This document shows, in pieces, positions 28,034-36,097 of a DNA stretch of 40,770 bases. Under the pieces are notes generated by a model. The model made no database searches, was not told where the DNA came from, and worked only from the letters and a program-made list of their open reading frames with translations. Position 1 is the stretch's first letter. Every line of letters begins with the position of its first letter. Source of the DNA: Woeseiaceae bacterium (lineage in GTDB: Bacteria > Pseudomonadota > Gammaproteobacteria > Steroidobacterales > Woeseiaceae). The stretch is taken from assembly GCA_030066735.1 (NCBI GenBank), contig JASJBB010000027.1:1-40770 (forward strand), read 5' to 3'. A program made the translations under genes and the position numbers.

Positions 28034-28417
28034 ATGAACGACCGCAACAAAATCATCAACGAACTCGAGACCCGCGTCCACACGATGAAGGGCGTCCTCG
28101 ACCGCTTTGCCGCCGAGATCCGCGAGTGCCCGCGCGCGCTGGTGCATCGCAGCGACACGATGTTCGTCGTCGTCGCCCGGCTCGAGGCTGCCGAGCACCT
28201 GCTCAAGCTGTTCAAGAGTGACCGCGACTACGCGACGATCCAGAAGCTGATCAGCAACCGGATCATGAATTTCGCGGCCAACCCGAAGAACTCGACGTCG
28301 CCCGCGGCCAACCTGTATCACCAAGAGCTGACCGCGAAGTACGCCGACGAGTTCGACGGCTTCCATGGCGTGCTGAGTGCTGACAGCCTGCTCAACGACT
28401 TCGGCACCGAGAAGTGA
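28034..28417 (+). CDS. Helical protein of unknown function
   Basis: 127 residues, ATG directly after AAGGAGACACGAC. Predicted all-helical: 'NKIINELETRVHTMKGVLDR', 'MFVVVARLEAAEHLLKLFKS', 'YATIQKLISNRIMNFAA'. No catalytic motif. It is the last gene with the start-associated RBS motif before the structural genes begin. A terminator follows at 28452-28486. Confidence 0.65.
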   Translation: MNDRNKIINELETRVHTMKGVLDRFAAEIRECPRALVHRSDTMFVVVARLEAAEHLLKLFKSDRDYATIQKLISNRIMNFAANPKNSTSPAANLYHQELTAKYADEFDGFHGVLSADSLLNDFGTEK

Positions 28418-28451
28418 CTCCTGAAGCGAGCCAGTGAGCTCGCACACCGCG

Positions 28452-28486
28452 CGGCGGCGTCTGCACTGGTAGGCGTCGCCGTTTTT
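28452..28486 (+). terminator. Rho-independent terminator before the terminase genes
   Basis: CGGCGGCGTC (28452-28461) pairs with GGCGTCGCCG (28472-28481; two G-U), loop 10 nt, then TTTTT (28482-28486). It separates accessory genes from the late operon. A TGTAAT (28489-28494) right after it may be a -10 box, with only a poor -35 (CTGGTA). Confidence 0.75.
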
Positions 28487-28504
28487 GGTGTAATGTCCTG
28501 CCGC

Positions 28505-28921
28505 ATGGAGACCACGGAAACTAACGGCAAAACCGGACAGCCTGACCGGCTCCCTAACGGGCGCTTCGGTCCGGGCAACCAGCTCGGCGGCAGGCCCAAG
28601 GGATCGCGGCACAAGATCACTGAGGCGTTCCTGCGGGACCTGAGCGAGGTCTGGCAAAGCCACGGCAGGGGCGCCCTGCTTCGCATGATCGAGGAGGAGC
28701 CCGGCGGCTTTGTGCGCGCCATGGCATCGCTCGTGCCCAAGGAGGCCAAGCTGCAGGTCGAGGACATGCGGACGCTCGTGGTCTCGCTCGTGGGCGCGCA
28801 GATGGACGAGCCTGAGGTGATCGAGGGCGAGGCAGTACCCATGGTCGAGGAGCAGCCGCTGGAGGAGCCTGAGCGCGTCTCAGCGCCGCCTGACGGGCGA
28901 GGCTATGCGACGCGCTCGTGA
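28505..28921 (+). CDS. Putative small terminase subunit (DUF5681-type)
   Basis: 138 residues from the ATG at 28505; an alternative ATG at 28493 lies within a possible -10 box. Neither has a ribosome binding site, so the start is uncertain and could be leaderless. The segment 'PNGRFGPGNQLGGRPKGSRH' (~18-37) is the hallmark of DUF5681 proteins, which sit upstream of large terminases and are commonly taken as the DNA-recognition small subunit. The C-terminal ~45 residues are acidic. It overlaps the large terminase by 17 bp. Confidence 0.7.
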   Translation: METTETNGKTGQPDRLPNGRFGPGNQLGGRPKGSRHKITEAFLRDLSEVWQSHGRGALLRMIEEEPGGFVRAMASLVPKEAKLQVEDMRTLVVSLVGAQMDEPEVIEGEAVPMVEEQPLEEPERVSAPPDGRGYATRS

Positions 28922-30434
28922 CCGGCGAACGCGCCGCAGTGAGCACCTGAGCCGCCCCGGCGCGAGCGACGTCTCCAAGATCGAGTTCGCGGCTGCCGGG
29001 CCGACGATCGGCGAGTTCCTGCGCAGGCGCGACTACGTGCAGTGCATGATCGGGCCGCTGGGCTCGGCGAAGACCACGAGCACAATCTTCAAGCTGATCA
29101 GTCTCTGGGAGCAGTGCCCGATCGACCCGGTAGACGGCGTCAGGCGCTCCAGATGGGCTGCCGTCCGCAACACCTACCCTGACCTGACCACGACGACGAT
29201 CCGCGACTTCCTCGAGCTTGTGGAGCCGCTGAAGATCGGCACGATGACGTACGGCAGCCCGCCGATGTTCAAGGCGAAGTTCCGCGGCGGTGACGGGCAC
29301 CCGGTCGAGGTCGAGGTGTTTTTCCTCGCGTTCGACCTGCCGCAGGACGTCAAGAAGGCCCGCGGCCTGCGCCTCTCGGGCGCGTGGTTCAACGAGATGA
29401 AGGAGCTGTCGAAAGCCAACGTGGACATGGTCATGTCGCGCGTCGGTCGTTACCGCCCGGATCTCTACCGCGCGAACCCGGAGTGCTGGTACGGCTGCCT
29501 CGGCGACTCGAACGCGCCCGACTCCGATCACTGGCTCGCCAAGCTCGTCGCGCAGAAGCCGAAGGGCTGGTGGTTCGGCATCCAGCCCGGCGCCGTGCTG
29601 TTTCGCAACGGGCAGTTCACCGTCAACCCGGCAGCCGAGAACCTGCAGAACCTCGCGCCCGGCTACTACGATCGCATGATGCAGGGCAAGGACGAGTACT
29701 GGATTCGGCAGAACCTCGGCAACGAGTTTGTGTTCTACGCCGACGGACGCGCCGTGCATCCGGAGTTCAGCCAGCGCGTGCATGTCGCGCCCTACGAGCT
29801 GGAGGCGCTGCCGGGGCTCGATCTGACGCTCGGGTTCGACTTCGGTCGCACGCCCGCGGGCGTCATCCTGCAGCGGCAGGCGAACGGTCAGTGGTGGGTG
29901 CTCGACGAGATGGTGACCGCCAACACCAGCGCGCGCCCGTTCGCGAAGACGTTCAAGCGCGAGCTGCTCAACGCCAAGTACGAGAACTACACGTACGAGG
30001 CACACGGCGATCCGTCGGGCGGCTCTGGCGGTCAGGCCACCGACGACACGCCGTTCGACATGCTCTCGCTCGGCGGCATCGAGGCCTTCCCGACGTTCAC
30101 CAACGACTTCGACGTCCGCACCGACGCGCTCGACACGCTGCTGACCGAGATGATCGACGGCGACCCAGCCATCCTGATCAGCCCGCGCTGCACGACGCTC
30201 GTGCGCGGCCTGTCGGGTGCGTACCAGTTCAAGCGCGTGCAGGTCTCGGGCATGGACCGCTTCCACGACAAGCCCGACAAGGGTCCCGAGTCGCATGTCT
30301 GCGAGGCGCTCCACTACGCCCTACTCGGCGCGGGCGAGGGCGCCTCCCGCGTCGGCGAGAAGTTCGCCAAGGAGTACCAGCAGGTTGAGCAGGAGTACGG
30401 TGGCTGGCATCCTTCGCACCACCAGTTCGAGTAG
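28905..30434 (+). CDS. terL: Terminase large subunit
   Basis: 509 residues. ATPase: Walker A 'GPLGSAKTT' (50-58), Walker B with Asn163-Glu164 ('LSGAWFNEMKEL', catalytic Glu). Nuclease: Asp312 in 'LGFDFGRTPAGVI', Asp369 in 'EAHGDPSGG' and Glu467 in 'SHVCEALHYALL'. This is a complete packaging motor: ATP-driven DNA translocation and cleavage at the portal. It overlaps the small subunit gene and is followed 6 bp later by a small protein gene. The portal follows about 1.5 kb downstream, after four small genes. Confidence 0.95.
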   Translation: MRRARDRRTRRSEHLSRPGASDVSKIEFAAAGPTIGEFLRRRDYVQCMIGPLGSAKTTSTIFKLISLWEQCPIDPVDGVRRSRWAAVRNTYPDLTTTTIRDFLELVEPLKIGTMTYGSPPMFKAKFRGGDGHPVEVEVFFLAFDLPQDVKKARGLRLSGAWFNEMKELSKANVDMVMSRVGRYRPDLYRANPECWYGCLGDSNAPDSDHWLAKLVAQKPKGWWFGIQPGAVLFRNGQFTVNPAAENLQNLAPGYYDRMMQGKDEYWIRQNLGNEFVFYADGRAVHPEFSQRVHVAPYELEALPGLDLTLGFDFGRTPAGVILQRQANGQWWVLDEMVTANTSARPFAKTFKRELLNAKYENYTYEAHGDPSGGSGGQATDDTPFDMLSLGGIEAFPTFTNDFDVRTDALDTLLTEMIDGDPAILISPRCTTLVRGLSGAYQFKRVQVSGMDRFHDKPDKGPESHVCEALHYALLGAGEGASRVGEKFAKEYQQVEQEYGGWHPSHHQFE

Positions 30435-30440
30435 CGACCC

Positions 30441-30806
30441 ATGCCAAAATTCAAACCGAAACGCATCAAGCTGCCCAAAATCGGGCGCAGGCTCCGCGCC
30501 AGCCGGGCTGCCGCCAGCCGGGCTGCCGCCAGCCGGGCTGCCGCCAGCCCGGCTGGCGGCGGCAGTATCATCGAGCCCGACCCGGTGGATCTGGGCACGC
30601 CCGTGCTCTGCTACACCGCACCGAACCTGCACTGGACCTACGAGGGCTCTGAGGCCGATATCTTCGATATCCGCCGCAACGGCATGCGCTACGATCAGAC
30701 CGACGAGCTGTCGTATCTGGTGACGCGTCCGGGCATGTACGCGGTCCGGGCGGTCGGCGCCGGGGGCGAGCACGGCGACTGGTCGAACGCTGTTATCGTC
30801 GATTGA
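30441..30806 (+). CDS. Small virion protein with 5-residue repeats and Ig/Fn3-like domain
   Basis: 121 residues. Very basic start (MPKFKPKRIKLPKIGRRL), then SRAAA repeated three times plus SPAGGG, coded by 15-bp tandem repeats. Residues ~55-121 form a beta domain with an Ig/Fn3-like pattern ('PVLCYTAPNLHWTYEG', 'DELSYLVTRPGMYAVRAVG', 'GDWSNAVIVD'). It probably decorates the capsid or sits at the vertex. Upstream of the portal in the late operon. Confidence 0.6.
   Translation: MPKFKPKRIKLPKIGRRLRASRAAASRAAASRAAASPAGGGSIIEPDPVDLGTPVLCYTAPNLHWTYEGSEADIFDIRRNGMRYDQTDELSYLVTRPGMYAVRAVGAGGEHGDWSNAVIVD
30498..30542 (+). repeat. 15-bp tandem repeats (three units)
   Basis: GCCAGCCGGGCTGCC occurs three times in a row (30498-30512, 30513-30527, 30528-30542). 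A diverged fourth unit follows, inside a near-perfect palindrome (GCCGCCAGCC-C-GGCTGGCGGC). Likely prone to copy-number change. Confidence 0.9.
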
Positions 30807-30843
30807 TCCGTGCTATTTTCCGGGCAATCATCCGGAGGTGACC

Positions 30844-31203
30844 ATGGACACGAGCAGGAAAGTGAACGCGAACGCGGGCAAGGTAGGCCGCTACCGACCC
30901 GACGCAGTCGCTGAGGAGTTCGGGCAACCGAACATGGCGGCACCCGGCGCGGGCATCAGCCCGCGAGCACGCGTCCCGATTCAGGGCCACCGCTCAGGCG
31001 GCGCGAACGGCATGAGCCCGCAGGACCACTCGTCTGGCGTTGGCGCGCGCCCTGCTCCGGGCATGAGCGTCGGCAACACAGGCCCGCACCCGGCGGGCGT
31101 TTCGGGCCCGTCGCAGTCGGTCGCGGGCAAGGGCGTCAAGACCACGCACAGCCCGGCAGGTGACGGCGTCGCCGGTCGCCGCGGTGGCAGAAACACGTAC
31201 TGA
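30844..31203 (+). CDS. Gly/Pro/Ser-rich disordered small protein
   Basis: 119 residues from the ATG at 30844, with GGAGGTG five bases upstream; the GTG at 30838 lies within that site. Nearly all of it is Gly, Ala, Pro, Ser and charged residues ('GNTGPHPAGVSGPSQSVAGK'), with an RRGGRNTY end, so probably disordered. Such proteins in the portal region may be internal virion or assembly proteins. Unknown family. Confidence 0.55.
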   Translation: MDTSRKVNANAGKVGRYRPDAVAEEFGQPNMAAPGAGISPRARVPIQGHRSGGANGMSPQDHSSGVGARPAPGMSVGNTGPHPAGVSGPSQSVAGKGVKTTHSPAGDGVAGRRGGRNTY

Positions 31204-31478
31204 TGGCAGCGATCACCGTCTCCCTGCAGGCGCTTCACGAGGCCGCCGCGCTCGCCAAAGATCCCGAGACCGAGGACGCGATCCTTCGCCGCCTGCTCGA
31301 GGACGCTGGCCGCCCACTGCCGCCGAAGGAGCCGCCCGCCGCGGGCCAAGCCTTCGGCACCTACCACGGCACCAATGCCGCGGTGGAGGGCGCTGACGCG
31401 GAGACCACCGAGCCGACCACGGTCGATGACGCCGACGCGGCAGCCGAGGCCAGCGCCGACGACACCCCGGACACCTGA
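31203..31478 (+). CDS. Small acidic protein
   Basis: 91 residues; the ATG overlaps the preceding stop by one base. N-terminal helix ('VSLQALHEAAALAKDPETED', 'AILRRLLEDAGRPLPP'), then a strongly acidic Asp/Ala/Thr-rich C-terminus. It may be a capsid-assembly accessory protein. Function unknown. Confidence 0.55.
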   Translation: MAAITVSLQALHEAAALAKDPETEDAILRRLLEDAGRPLPPKEPPAAGQAFGTYHGTNAAVEGADAETTEPTTVDDADAAAEASADDTPDT

Positions 31479-31518
31479 CAACGCCGCGCACGCGGCTCAC
31501 ACACACAGAGGGAAGACC

Positions 31519-31845
31519 ATGACCGAAGGTAACGAAGTCCCGACCAACGAGAAGAAGAACTGCACGGGCACGATTGCAGGCACGATCAATCTCGCGTGCG
31601 ACTGCTGCGAGAAATGCTACAAGACGTTCGAGTTCGTCATCGAAAACGTGGCCGACAAGGACGCGATTATCAGCGCGTTCGTCCAGAACAAGACCGACCT
31701 GCTTGCCATGGGCTATCAGATCGTGGGCTGGAACGCTGTCCAGATCGAGGCAGTCGGCATCGATACGTGGGTGCAGAGCATCAGCGTCGCGTACGACTGC
31801 GACAAGCCGCCCGCCGAAGTACCCTGCAACGATCGCCAGATATAG
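31519..31845 (+). CDS. Small Cys-rich protein before the portal
   Basis: 108 residues from the ATG at 31519, preceded by AGGGAAGACC; the frame extends upstream but as Pro/Arg-rich shadow sequence. Contains 'NLACDCCEKCYKTFEFVIEN' (a C-x-C-C-x2-C cluster near residues 31-37, possibly metal binding) and a beta-rich end 'IDTWVQSISVAYDCDKPPAE'. Between it and the portal lies a perfect 12-bp stem. Function unknown. Confidence 0.6.
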   Translation: MTEGNEVPTNEKKNCTGTIAGTINLACDCCEKCYKTFEFVIENVADKDAIISAFVQNKTDLLAMGYQIVGWNAVQIEAVGIDTWVQSISVAYDCDKPPAEVPCNDRQI

Positions 31846-31851
31846 CACAGA

Positions 31852-31885
31852 GGTCCTGTTCGCCGTCTCGACAGCGAACAGGACC
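31852..31885 (+). promoter_or_regulatory. Perfect 12-bp stem-loop before the portal gene
   Basis: GGTCCTGTTCGC (31852-31863) pairs with GCGAACAGGACC (31874-31885), loop 10 nt, no T run. It lies 12 bp before the portal ATG. An RNA processing or translational control hairpin, or a terminator acting without a U tract. Confidence 0.7.
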
Positions 31886-31897
31886 GACTGACGCCTG

Positions 31898-34006
31898 ATG
31901 AAGATCCGCTCGCTGATCAACACGCTCGAGGCTCAGGTCACTGAGTCCGACTCGTCCGTCTACGAGGTCGGCGAGCAGCGCGAGCGCAACCACCGCTACT
32001 ACACGCTGCAGGCGCTTGGCAACGAGGTCTCCGGGCGATCGGCGTACATCAGCCCGGACGTTTTCGACGTCGTCGAGGGCAAGAAGGCGTACTTCACCGA
32101 GACGTTCTTCTCGGGCAGGCGCCCGATCAAGTTCACCGCCACCGAGGGCGGCTCGCAGGACGAGGCCGACGGCAAGACCGCGTTCGTCTTCCAGCAGCTC
32201 GAGCGCAACAACTGGTACGAGCTGGCGCGCGACGGCTGGCACGATGCCTTCGTCGCGAAGCGCATGGTGATCCTCCCGGAGTGGATGGACGACACCGACA
32301 CCTACGTCGAGGAAGTGCAGGGGCTCACGCCGCCCGCGCTCCAGCAGATGATCGCGAGCGACCCGGCGATCGTGAACATCGAGCCCATCGAGGGCGAGAC
32401 CCAGACGATCGCGGCAGGCACAGGCACGCTGCAGATCTTCTCGGGCACGATCGAGATCACCCGCGACACCAGCTACGTCCACCTGAAGCTGATACAGCCC
32501 GAGCGCTACTTCCGCGACCCGAACGTGGCCTACGTCCGCGACGCCATGTACGCGGGCTACTCGGAGGACGTCTCGCGCGCCGAGCTGATCAACCGCAAGT
32601 ACAGCCCGGAGGTCGTCAACCGGCTCACGACCGACTACCGCTACCGGCGCGAAGAGGAAGACAGCGCGCGCAAGCGGCACGACTCCTCGTGGACGCGGCG
32701 ACGCCTGCACAAGCGCAACACCGAGACCCAGACGGTCACGATCTACCGCACGTATACGTGGCTCGACGTCAGCGACTACGACGAGCTGATGGGCGGCCAC
32801 GGTGGCGCTGACACGCGCCGCGTCGACCCCGAGACGCTCGGCCTGTACGAGATCCACTGGGCCCACGGCGAGATCATGGAGTGGGCCGACGGCAGCCTGT
32901 GCATCCGCGAGCTGGAGGAGATCCCGTTCGAGGAGTGGACCGAGCACAAGATCAGCCACGCCGAGAACGGCATGGCGACGGCGGACATCGTCGCGCACAC
33001 GCAGAAGACGAACTCCACGCTCAAGCGGCTGGTGATCGACAACCAGCAGATGCGCAACACGAGCCGCTACGAGGCGGTCTCTGGCGCGCTCAAGAACCCG
33101 CGCGAGCTGCTCGATAACAACATCGGCGGCGTGGTCTGGACGAGCCGTCTGGGCTCCGTGGCGCCGCTGGCGACGCCTGAGCTGTCACCGCTCACCATGC
33201 AGGCGGTCGAGATGCTCGATCAGGACAAGGAAGAGCGGTCCGGGCTCTCGCGCCTCGCGCAGGGCATGAACACCGACGCGGTCCGCTACCAGAACGCCGA
33301 CGACATGATCGCGCGCCTGACCAACGCGGCGAACCGGCGCATCATGCGCGCCGCGCGCGACTTCGCGAAGGATCTCATGATCCCGCTGGCGAAGAAGATC
33401 GTCACGATCGCCGCGCAGAACGACACCAAGGCGTACCCGTTCGAGATCACCGGCAAGCAGGTCATGGTGAGCCCGAGCCAGTGGAGCCTGACCTACATGA
33501 GCTGCGACGTCCACACCGCGCTGACGCCCGACGAGGGCATGAAGTTCGCGCAAACGCTGCTCCTGATGGACGCCCAGCTTATGCAGAAGCGGCAGACCGA
33601 CCCGCTGTGGAACATCATGTACTCCGCCGAGGAGCAGCACGCGCTCTACGACGACGTCTTCGACGCGCTCGGCGTGATCGATACCTCGCGCTACATGAAG
33701 CAGCCTGACAGCCCCGAGGTCGCGCAGGCGATGCAGATGATGCAGGCCCAGCAGGCCGAGCAGCAGCGCGCTATGCAGCAGCAGGCGATGATGCAGACGG
33801 GCATGATGCAGTCGATGGATCAGCGCGAGTGGTTCCGCGCGCAGACCGACGCGGGCAAGCTCCAGCTCGACGCGACCGACAAGGCCAGCGACAACACGCG
33901 CGAGGACGAGAAGTTCGAGCACCAGAAGATCGTAGACTTCGAGGAGCTGCGTCTTGAGCGCGAGAGCGGCAACGACGCGGCGAGGTCCACATCGATCGCT
34001 GGCTAG
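31898..34006 (+). CDS. Portal protein
   Basis: 702 residues. Podovirus portal signs: an N-terminal helical domain ('TLEAQVTESDSSVYEVGEQR'), 'SAYISPDVFDVVEGKKAYFT' with 'ETFFSGRRPIKF' (~48-80), the long crown-and-stem region to ~450, then a C-terminal Gln/Met-rich helix ('QMMQAQQAEQQRAMQQQAMM', about residues 611-630) forming the barrel. The size agrees with podovirus portals, which carry extended C-terminal barrels. It forms the dodecameric ring for packaging and ejection and works with the terminase 1.5 kb upstream. Confidence 0.9.
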   Translation: MKIRSLINTLEAQVTESDSSVYEVGEQRERNHRYYTLQALGNEVSGRSAYISPDVFDVVEGKKAYFTETFFSGRRPIKFTATEGGSQDEADGKTAFVFQQLERNNWYELARDGWHDAFVAKRMVILPEWMDDTDTYVEEVQGLTPPALQQMIASDPAIVNIEPIEGETQTIAAGTGTLQIFSGTIEITRDTSYVHLKLIQPERYFRDPNVAYVRDAMYAGYSEDVSRAELINRKYSPEVVNRLTTDYRYRREEEDSARKRHDSSWTRRRLHKRNTETQTVTIYRTYTWLDVSDYDELMGGHGGADTRRVDPETLGLYEIHWAHGEIMEWADGSLCIRELEEIPFEEWTEHKISHAENGMATADIVAHTQKTNSTLKRLVIDNQQMRNTSRYEAVSGALKNPRELLDNNIGGVVWTSRLGSVAPLATPELSPLTMQAVEMLDQDKEERSGLSRLAQGMNTDAVRYQNADDMIARLTNAANRRIMRAARDFAKDLMIPLAKKIVTIAAQNDTKAYPFEITGKQVMVSPSQWSLTYMSCDVHTALTPDEGMKFAQTLLLMDAQLMQKRQTDPLWNIMYSAEEQHALYDDVFDALGVIDTSRYMKQPDSPEVAQAMQMMQAQQAEQQRAMQQQAMMQTGMMQSMDQREWFRAQTDAGKLQLDATDKASDNTREDEKFEHQKIVDFEELRLERESGNDAARSTSIAG

Positions 34007-34012
34007 TCGGCG

Positions 34013-34093
34013 GTGCGCGAGCTGTTCGACCTGTTCCCGGTTCCGGGGCGCTCGCGGCACGCGCAAGCGATCCTCGCGATCTGGACAAATTAA
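34013..34093 (+). CDS. Possible 26-residue ORF after the portal
   Basis: A GTG at 34013, 6 bp after the portal stop, opens a 27-codon frame with G/C-ending codons (VRELFDLFPVPGRSRHAQAI...). It fills most of an otherwise empty gap. No strong ribosome binding site. Could be a coupled microprotein or chance. Confidence 0.3.
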   Translation: MRELFDLFPVPGRSRHAQAILAIWTN

Positions 34094-34132
34094 GGCAACT
34101 CCATACACGAGCACCAGCACTGAGGCGGGAGC

Positions 34133-34627
34133 ATGACAGTAGACTTGGCGACGATCGAGAAACTCCAGCGAGAGAAGGCTTCTCGAGACGTTAAGACAAT
34201 CAACCCGGACCTGCCCCCGTCGGTCCACGGGCAACTACAGAGGAGACTAGATAGTGACCCGGAACAAAAAAGAGCGAAACAGCTCGCGGTCAACGCGGCC
34301 AGCCTCGCCGACCGAGCCGCAAAAGAAGCTGAGCTTCACGCCGCCCCGCGTCAGCCGGGACGAGATCAAGAAAGCGGGAGAGGAGGCAGCGGACCTGCTG
34401 AACAGCCCAATCTTCAATCTAACCGTAAACTCGGTCGTAGACGACCTCGGGCTGCAGATCCTGCAGACGGAGCCGCACGAGCACCAGAAGCGCGAGTGGC
34501 TGTACCAGCAGGGGGCAGCGATCGGGCGAGTGAGCCAGAAGCTGGTGGAGTTCGTACAGGTCGCGCAGGCGCTGCACATGGACGAGCTCGCCGCCGAAGA
34601 AAGCGCACAACGCGAACAAACCGCTGA
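34133..34627 (+). CDS. Overlapping reading frame, only 5' part convincing
   Basis: ATG at 34133, weak GGCGGGAG site. The first ~70 codons have G/C-ending codons and a natural helical look ('MTVDLATIEKLQREKASRDV', 'KRAKQLAVNAASLADRAAKE'). From about 34345 on it becomes Arg/Ala/Gly-rich like a shadow of the next gene, which starts at 34254 in the +1 frame. Possible outcomes: a short real gene whose stop was lost, a gene joined to the next frame by frameshift, or a chance frame. Confidence 0.35.
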   Translation: MTVDLATIEKLQREKASRDVKTINPDLPPSVHGQLQRRLDSDPEQKRAKQLAVNAASLADRAAKEAELHAAPRQPGRDQESGRGGSGPAEQPNLQSNRKLGRRRPRAADPADGAARAPEARVAVPAGGSDRASEPEAGGVRTGRAGAAHGRARRRRKRTTRTNR

Positions 34628-34658
34628 GCAGGGGTTCGCCTCCGCTCCGATGCAATAA
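34254..34658 (+). CDS. Helical structural-operon protein
   Basis: 134 residues from a GTG at 34254 with AGAGGAGA eight bases upstream. Basic N-terminal ~25 residues, then helical ('DEIKKAGEEAADLLNSPIFN', 'AAIGRVSQKLVEFVQVAQAL'). Located between portal and scaffold. Possibly an assembly accessory. Family not recognised. See the overlapping frame at 34133. Confidence 0.7.
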   Translation: MTRNKKERNSSRSTRPASPTEPQKKLSFTPPRVSRDEIKKAGEEAADLLNSPIFNLTVNSVVDDLGLQILQTEPHEHQKREWLYQQGAAIGRVSQKLVEFVQVAQALHMDELAAEESAQREQTAEQGFASAPMQ

Positions 34659-34676
34659 CGCCAAGAGGAGACCACC

Positions 34677-34979
34677 ATGGCGACGAGAGACCGAGTATCG
34701 CTCCAGCAGCGATTCCTTGCCGAGGGCAAGACCAACTTTGTGACCACCGAAGCTGTCGAGGCGGCGATCACCGGGGCGCAGTTCCATCATTTCCCAGAGA
34801 GCACCGTGACCGTGTGCCTGCTTGAGCTGGCGAACGGCTTCACGATTGTCGGGCAGTCGGCCTGCGTGAACCCGGACAACTTCGACGCGGCGCTGGGCCG
34901 CGAGCTGGCGCAGGAGGACGCGAAGCAGCAGGTATACCGCTTCCTCGCGTTCCGGATGATGGACACGCCTGAGAATTGA
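34677..34979 (+). CDS. N4 gp49 / Sf6 gp66 family protein
   Basis: 100 residues, ATG preceded by AAGAGGAGACCACC. The C-terminal half ('ELANGFTIVGQSACVNPDNF', 'DAALGRELAQEDAKQQVYRF') is the classic signature of the N4 Gp49/Sf6 gene 66 family, small phage proteins of unknown function that often start with 'F..T...V..AI....Y...P.S.VT.C...L.NGF'. The same pattern is present here. It sits between a helical protein and the scaffold gene. Confidence 0.9.
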   Translation: MATRDRVSLQQRFLAEGKTNFVTTEAVEAAITGAQFHHFPESTVTVCLLELANGFTIVGQSACVNPDNFDAALGRELAQEDAKQQVYRFLAFRMMDTPEN

Positions 34980-35002
34980 CAACGGCGTTCGAGGAGTAAA
35001 CA

Positions 35003-36070
35003 ATGCCTGAGCAAGTAACCGAGGCCAACCCGAAACAGGGAGCCACCGGAAATCTTTCCTTCAGGGAGAGGATGCGCGAGAGACTCGCCGCTGAACGTGA
35101 GAGCGGGGAGCCTGCGGGACCGCCAGAGGGCTACGAAGACGCCCCGGCGCCCGAGGCCAACCCAAGTGAGCAGTCTGACGTACCAGTCGGGGATGGGTAT
35201 GAGGAAGCCCTAGACCCCGCCCGCCACGCCGAGGCGGAGCCGACCGAGGAGCTGCGTGAGCAGCCAACCGAGGACCCGGCCCAGCCAGAGGAAGCGGTTG
35301 CCGAAAGTTCCGACGATGCGGAAGCGGACGATGCTGTGCCAGCGGAGATCCGCGAGCTGACCGAGAGAGCCGAGCGAGCCGAAGAGCGTGCCCAGAACAT
35401 GGAGCGCGACTACCGCATCAAGACCCACAAGATCGCCGCCGCAACGCGGGATCTCGAGGACAGCCAAAGCATCGTGCAGAAGCAGGCGGCGTTCATCATG
35501 AACATCGCCGACCAAGGCGTCGCACAGTTCGACAACGTCAACTGGGCGGACCTTCGGACCAAGCCAGAGCAGTACAGGCAGGTCAAGCAGGCGTACGACG
35601 CGGCGATGCTGCAGCAGGACACCCTGCGGCGAAACTTTCAGGGCCTCGCCCAGAACCATCAACAGCAGATGGAAGTGGCGAAGAGCCGGGAAGCGGAAGT
35701 CAGCAAGGACATCCTGCGCACCACCATAGACGGCTGGTCCAACGATCTCTACGGCGAGCTGCGTACTTTTGCGGTCAACGAGCTGAGCTACACCGAGGCC
35801 GAGTTCGACAACATGACTGACTGGCGTCGCATCCGCGACATCCACGCTCAGTACCAACTGTCGAAGACGACCGAGGAGGTAGTTTCGCTCCGCAGGAAAA
35901 AGGCAAAGCAACCTGCTCAGCGTCAGGTCGAGCGACCGGTCGCGCAACCGCGGAATGCTCAGGGCCAGTTCGCAGACGCCAGACAGGCGTTCTTCGACAA
36001 CCCCGGCGACCCGAAAGCGCGGCGCGGATTCTTCGAGGAAAAGCTCAGGGCTGAACGCGGACGCAGGTAA
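35003..36070 (+). CDS. Scaffolding protein
   Basis: 355 residues, preceded by TCGAGGAGTAAACA. Acidic disordered N-terminus rich in Glu, Pro, Ala and Asp (~1-115), a coiled-coil ('RELTERAERAEERAQNMERD' and on, ~115-155), a helical middle and a basic C-terminal end ('RGFFEEKLRAERGRR') of the kind that binds capsid protein. Its place directly before the major capsid gene, 27 bp upstream, is diagnostic for podovirus scaffolds. No protease domain. Confidence 0.8.
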   Translation: MPEQVTEANPKQGATGNLSFRERMRERLAAERESGEPAGPPEGYEDAPAPEANPSEQSDVPVGDGYEEALDPARHAEAEPTEELREQPTEDPAQPEEAVAESSDDAEADDAVPAEIRELTERAERAEERAQNMERDYRIKTHKIAAATRDLEDSQSIVQKQAAFIMNIADQGVAQFDNVNWADLRTKPEQYRQVKQAYDAAMLQQDTLRRNFQGLAQNHQQQMEVAKSREAEVSKDILRTTIDGWSNDLYGELRTFAVNELSYTEAEFDNMTDWRRIRDIHAQYQLSKTTEEVVSLRRKKAKQPAQRQVERPVAQPRNAQGQFADARQAFFDNPGDPKARRGFFEEKLRAERGRR

Positions 36071-36084
36071 GTCAGATAACTTAC
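36067..36084 (+). promoter_or_regulatory. Short hairpin before the capsid gene
   Basis: GTAAGT-CAGATA-ACTTAC, a 6-bp stem overlapping the scaffold stop and ending 13 bp before the capsid ATG. It may affect mRNA stability or capsid/scaffold ratio. AT-rich and weak. Confidence 0.35.
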
Positions 36085-36097
36085 TTGGAGAGGCATC

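Noticed and set aside
28617..30314. A 565-codon minus-strand frame
   Set aside because: Antisense to the large terminase, with shadow-type composition and no domain.
31375..31518. Upstream extension of the Cys-rich gene
   Set aside because: The extension is Pro/Arg-rich shadow of the preceding gene, and a good ribosome binding site precedes the ATG at 31519.
31781..34234. Two long minus-strand frames
   Set aside because: Antisense to the portal gene, with no credible start sites or domains.
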